Shown here one piece after another: positions 61,572 through 64,000 of a stretch of 64,000 bases of DNA. The stretch spans positions 1,364,001-1,428,000 of the forward strand of contig OZ245760.1 of assembly GCA_965227695.1 (NCBI GenBank), written 5' to 3'. Every line of letters begins with the position of its first letter. The first letter of the stretch is position 1. Position numbers and translations under genes: made by a program. The stretch is from UBA1858 sp965227695 (GTDB lineage Bacteria > Pseudomonadota > Gammaproteobacteria > UBA4575). Under the pieces are notes generated by a model. That model was not told where the DNA came from and searched no databases. It saw only the letters and a program-made list of their open reading frames with translations.

Positions 61572-62981
61572 ATGTACATATCAAAATGCAATATTACGTT
61601 GTTGTTGTTATTGCTGTGCGGATGTTCATCGTTGCCAGAAAATTATGGTAAAGATGATGTTGATGCATTGCTGGAACAAAGAAATGTGTTGATCGAAAAT
61701 AATAATGAGATCAAACAATACACAGAGCAATTGCTATCAGCACCTATGTCTGTAACAGAGGTCACTCAAATTGCGCTAATCAAAAATTCAGATCTCAAGA
61801 AGACTTATTCAGAATTGGGCTTTGCAGCCGCAGATGTTTACCAGGCTGGCCGTATTCGCAATCCGGTATTCTCATATTCTCAACTTGATTCTAATCAAAC
61901 GGGTGAGCAGGATCTTATCACACTCGGATTTATGACTTCGCTGGCCGATTTACTAACACTTTCTTCACGCAGGCAGTTGGCTCAGCAGCAATTATCACTG
62001 GTAAAAAAATCAGTGGCTGCTGAAATTCTAAATGTTATTGTCGAAGTACAACGTGCTTATTTTGAATACCATGCAGCCAGTCAAATATCACTTCTAAAAA
62101 AACAAATTCATAAAGTGGAGCAATTGTCTTATGCGCTTGCAGAACGCTACCATCAAGCCGGTAACATAAGTGAGCGTGAATTACTTGAACAAGCGGTCAA
62201 GTCAAGAAATGCTGAAGTAGCAATGATTCGTGCTGATTCCTATAGCCATCAGAAAAGATTGGTTCTGGCGAATTTATTGAACCTGAAAATTGACAGCGAT
62301 TGGGAAATTATCATTGACACATACTTGCCCCCGGACGTTAGCCAAGAAGTTGGTCAGCTTGTGTCTCTGGCACACCGGTCGCGTCTTGATTTGCTCGCTT
62401 TACAAGAAAAAGCGCAGCTTCTTGCCAATCGTCTCGATATTACAAACTGGTCAAGGTTGCTTGGAGATCTGGATGCCGGGTTTGAGTGGGAAAGAGAAAC
62501 TGACGGTGCCAGGTTGAACGGACCTACTGTGGAACTGGAGCTGCCAATATTTAATCAGCATCGGGATGAAAAAATTCGTGCCTACAGTGAACTGGAAATT
62601 ACGCTTGCAGAGGTTTCTCAATTATCCACTCAGATCAATAATGAAATCCACTCACATAGTAAAGAGAAAGAGAATGCACGATCACGCGTAAATACATACT
62701 TGAATAATATCATCCCAAATAGGTCAGCGATCGTTGAACGTGCTCAGCAACAGGAAAATTACATGCTGATAGGTACTTTTGAATTATTACATACCAAGGT
62801 AAACGAATATCAGAGCTACATTGGATTGCTTGAGGCTATCAGTGATTTTTGGATTGCACATTTTAGACTTATGCATGCAGTGGGTGACTCACTTTCGTAT
62901 GAAATATTGGCCAGTACCCCCGTCATAAATGTTGGTGAATTAATTAATCCGGTAACCATGCACGAACATGCGCATCACTGA
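61572..62981 (+). CDS. TolC-family outer-membrane lipoprotein, copper-efflux type
   Basis: 469 residues. The N-terminal lipobox is LLLLLLCGCSS. Two TolC-like helical repeats follow: VTEVTQIALIKNSDLKKTYSELGFAAADVYQAGRIRNPVF and RLDLLALQEKAQLLANRLDITNW ... GPTVELELPIFNQHRDEKIRAYSELE. The sequence ends with MHEHAHH, a His-rich tail that could bind metal. It would form the outer-membrane exit of a tripartite system such as CusCBA. The multicopper oxidase follows after 30 bases. Confidence 0.88.
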   Translation: MYISKCNITLLLLLLCGCSSLPENYGKDDVDALLEQRNVLIENNNEIKQYTEQLLSAPMSVTEVTQIALIKNSDLKKTYSELGFAAADVYQAGRIRNPVFSYSQLDSNQTGEQDLITLGFMTSLADLLTLSSRRQLAQQQLSLVKKSVAAEILNVIVEVQRAYFEYHAASQISLLKKQIHKVEQLSYALAERYHQAGNISERELLEQAVKSRNAEVAMIRADSYSHQKRLVLANLLNLKIDSDWEIIIDTYLPPDVSQEVGQLVSLAHRSRLDLLALQEKAQLLANRLDITNWSRLLGDLDAGFEWERETDGARLNGPTVELELPIFNQHRDEKIRAYSELEITLAEVSQLSTQINNEIHSHSKEKENARSRVNTYLNNIIPNRSAIVERAQQQENYMLIGTFELLHTKVNEYQSYIGLLEAISDFWIAHFRLMHAVGDSLSYEILASTPVINVGELINPVTMHEHAHH

Positions 62982-63011
62982 ATTTATCATTGTCTGAATG
63001 GAGAATTGCAT

Positions 63012-64000
63012 ATGACATCGAGAAGAGAATTTTTGGCATTAACCGGTGCGGGCACCGTGGTTGCGACGCTTTCACGTCAGTCAGCAGCGGAGTCACTCCT
63101 TACATCGCCCAAAATAACTGTTAATGAAACAAAGCTAAATCAACATAGGCGTTATATTCCTGTACGTACCCTTAACGGATGGACTTTACCCTACCGGATG
63201 AAAAATGGCGTAAAAGAATTCCATCTGGTTGCCGAGGAAGTAGAGCATGAGTTTGCCTCGGGTACCAGGGCTAAATGCTGGGGTTATAATGGAACGACTC
63301 CGGGCCCCACCATAGAAGCGGTGGAAGGGGATAGAGTACGTATCCTTGTGACTAATCTCTTGAAGGAACATACCACAATACACTGGCACGGATTATTGTT
63401 GCCTTCAGGTATGGACGGTGTTGGTGGCCTGAATCAGCCACAGATAAAGCCTGGAGAAACCTTTGTCTATGAATTTACATTAAACCAGCATGGCAGTCAT
63501 ATGTATCATCCGCATGCGGATGAAATGACACAAATGGCAGTGGGTATGATGGGTATGTTTATCATTCACCCAAAACATCGTGAACAGACCCCTGTTGACC
63601 GTGATTATTGCTTTTTGCTCCATAACTGGAGCATCCATCCCGGTACCTATCGGCCCGATCCATCTATAATGCAGGATTTTGATTTGTGGACGATGAACAG
63701 TAAAGTCTTTCCGGCCATAGATCCGTTAGTTGCTGCAACAGGTGAACGTGTAAGAGTCAGAATGGCGAATCTGTCGATGTGGAATCATCCATTGCATATG
63801 CATGGGGTGCAATATTGGGTAACGGGCTCAGATGGAGGGCGTTGGCCACAATCACAGTGGCGCAGTGAAACGACAGAAATTGTTGGTGTGGGACAAATAC
63901 GTGATATTGAATTCACCGCGGTCCCCGGTGACTGGGCATTTCACTGCCATATGGCACATCATACCATGAATGCAATGGGTCATAATATTCCTAATACACT
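63012..64000 (+). CDS. Multicopper oxidase, partial at the window end
   Basis: At least 329 codons, open to the end of the window. A Tat signal is present (SRREFLALTGAGTVVATLS). Copper motifs in order: TTIHWHGLLLPSG (HWH), GSHMYHPHADE (HPH), NHPLHMHGVQYWV (HxH of the last cupredoxin) and WAFHCHMAHHTMNAMGH, with the type 1 Met after HCHMAHH. It resembles CopA/CueO-type oxidases that oxidise Cu(I) in the periplasm. The SD GGAGA is seven bases upstream. The 3' end lies outside the window. Confidence 0.93.
   Translation, partial: MTSRREFLALTGAGTVVATLSRQSAAESLLTSPKITVNETKLNQHRRYIPVRTLNGWTLPYRMKNGVKEFHLVAEEVEHEFASGTRAKCWGYNGTTPGPTIEAVEGDRVRILVTNLLKEHTTIHWHGLLLPSGMDGVGGLNQPQIKPGETFVYEFTLNQHGSHMYHPHADEMTQMAVGMMGMFIIHPKHREQTPVDRDYCFLLHNWSIHPGTYRPDPSIMQDFDLWTMNSKVFPAIDPLVAATGERVRVRMANLSMWNHPLHMHGVQYWVTGSDGGRWPQSQWRSETTEIVGVGQIRDIEFTAVPGDWAFHCHMAHHTMNAMGHNIPNT

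Overview
The window looks like a chromosomal segment of an AT-rich (visibly about 40% GC) Gammaproteobacterium. Many genes point to salt stress and sulfur or nitrogen-oxide chemistry: two DsrC-like sulfur-relay proteins, a lipoyl-carrier/DsrE/OsmC cluster with a TauE/SafE-type exporter, NsrR with a truncated haemoglobin, a full sucrose-synthesis operon and a second probable compatible-solute cluster. The genus cannot be named from the sequence. A halotolerant sulfur-metabolising lineage is an inference. No rRNA, tRNA, CRISPR array, transposase or prophage gene was seen.

Layout. 0.2-11 kb: an isochorismatase-like hydrolase, a DsrC-like protein, an RND efflux pair (adaptor and permease), a methyltransferase, an APH/P-loop kinase fusion, a DUF302 protein and small proteins. 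11.4-24.8 kb: a periplasmic sensor protein, histidine kinase and sigma-54 response regulator, followed by a sigma-54 promoter and a long co-directional array. That array holds a porin, a DsrE-like secreted protein, two permease/ATPase pairs and one solute-binding protein of the NitT/TauT ABC type, OsmC, dihydrolipoamide dehydrogenase, a GcvH-like lipoyl carrier and a TauE/SafE exporter. 24.9-30 kb: a di-haem peroxidase divergent from an ArsR-rhodanese fusion, a GreA/Rnk-like protein, an HPP membrane protein, NsrR, a truncated haemoglobin and a second DsrC-like protein, with a likely NsrR operator between the last two. 30-35 kb: MarC, CNNM/CorC-type, metallophosphoesterase, a small protein kinase and a voltage-gated Na+ channel.

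35.8-42.2 kb: sucrose-phosphate synthase, sucrose-phosphatase, fructokinase and sucrose synthase. 42.3-47.7 kb: a DsbA-like protein and the Anbu proteasome-like island (Anbu, zinc peptidase, alpha-E, ATP-grasp). 47.8-55.8 kb: glutamate dehydrogenase, then a tight cluster of an FN3-like membrane protein, a Na+/solute symporter, a 40-residue membrane peptide, an aspartate-carbamoyltransferase-like enzyme lacking the aspartate-binding loop, and an asparagine-synthetase-like amidotransferase. A convergent M20 carbamoyl-amidohydrolase-like gene follows, whose best start is a non-canonical ATT. I propose this set makes and recycles a carbamoylated amino-acid amide such as N-carbamoyl-glutamine amide, an osmolyte known from halophilic purple sulfur bacteria. 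56-64 kb: MarR with an encapsulin-less EncFtn ferritin, a patatin-like lipase, an MscS channel, and a copper-type locus (His/Cys-rich secreted protein, TolC-like lipoprotein, multicopper oxidase running off the end).

The strongest candidates for undescribed biology are the sigma-54-controlled lipoyl/ABC cluster (11.4-24.8 kb) and the carbamoyl/amide osmolyte cluster (49.5-55.8 kb). Functions are inferred from motifs and context only; no database search was possible.
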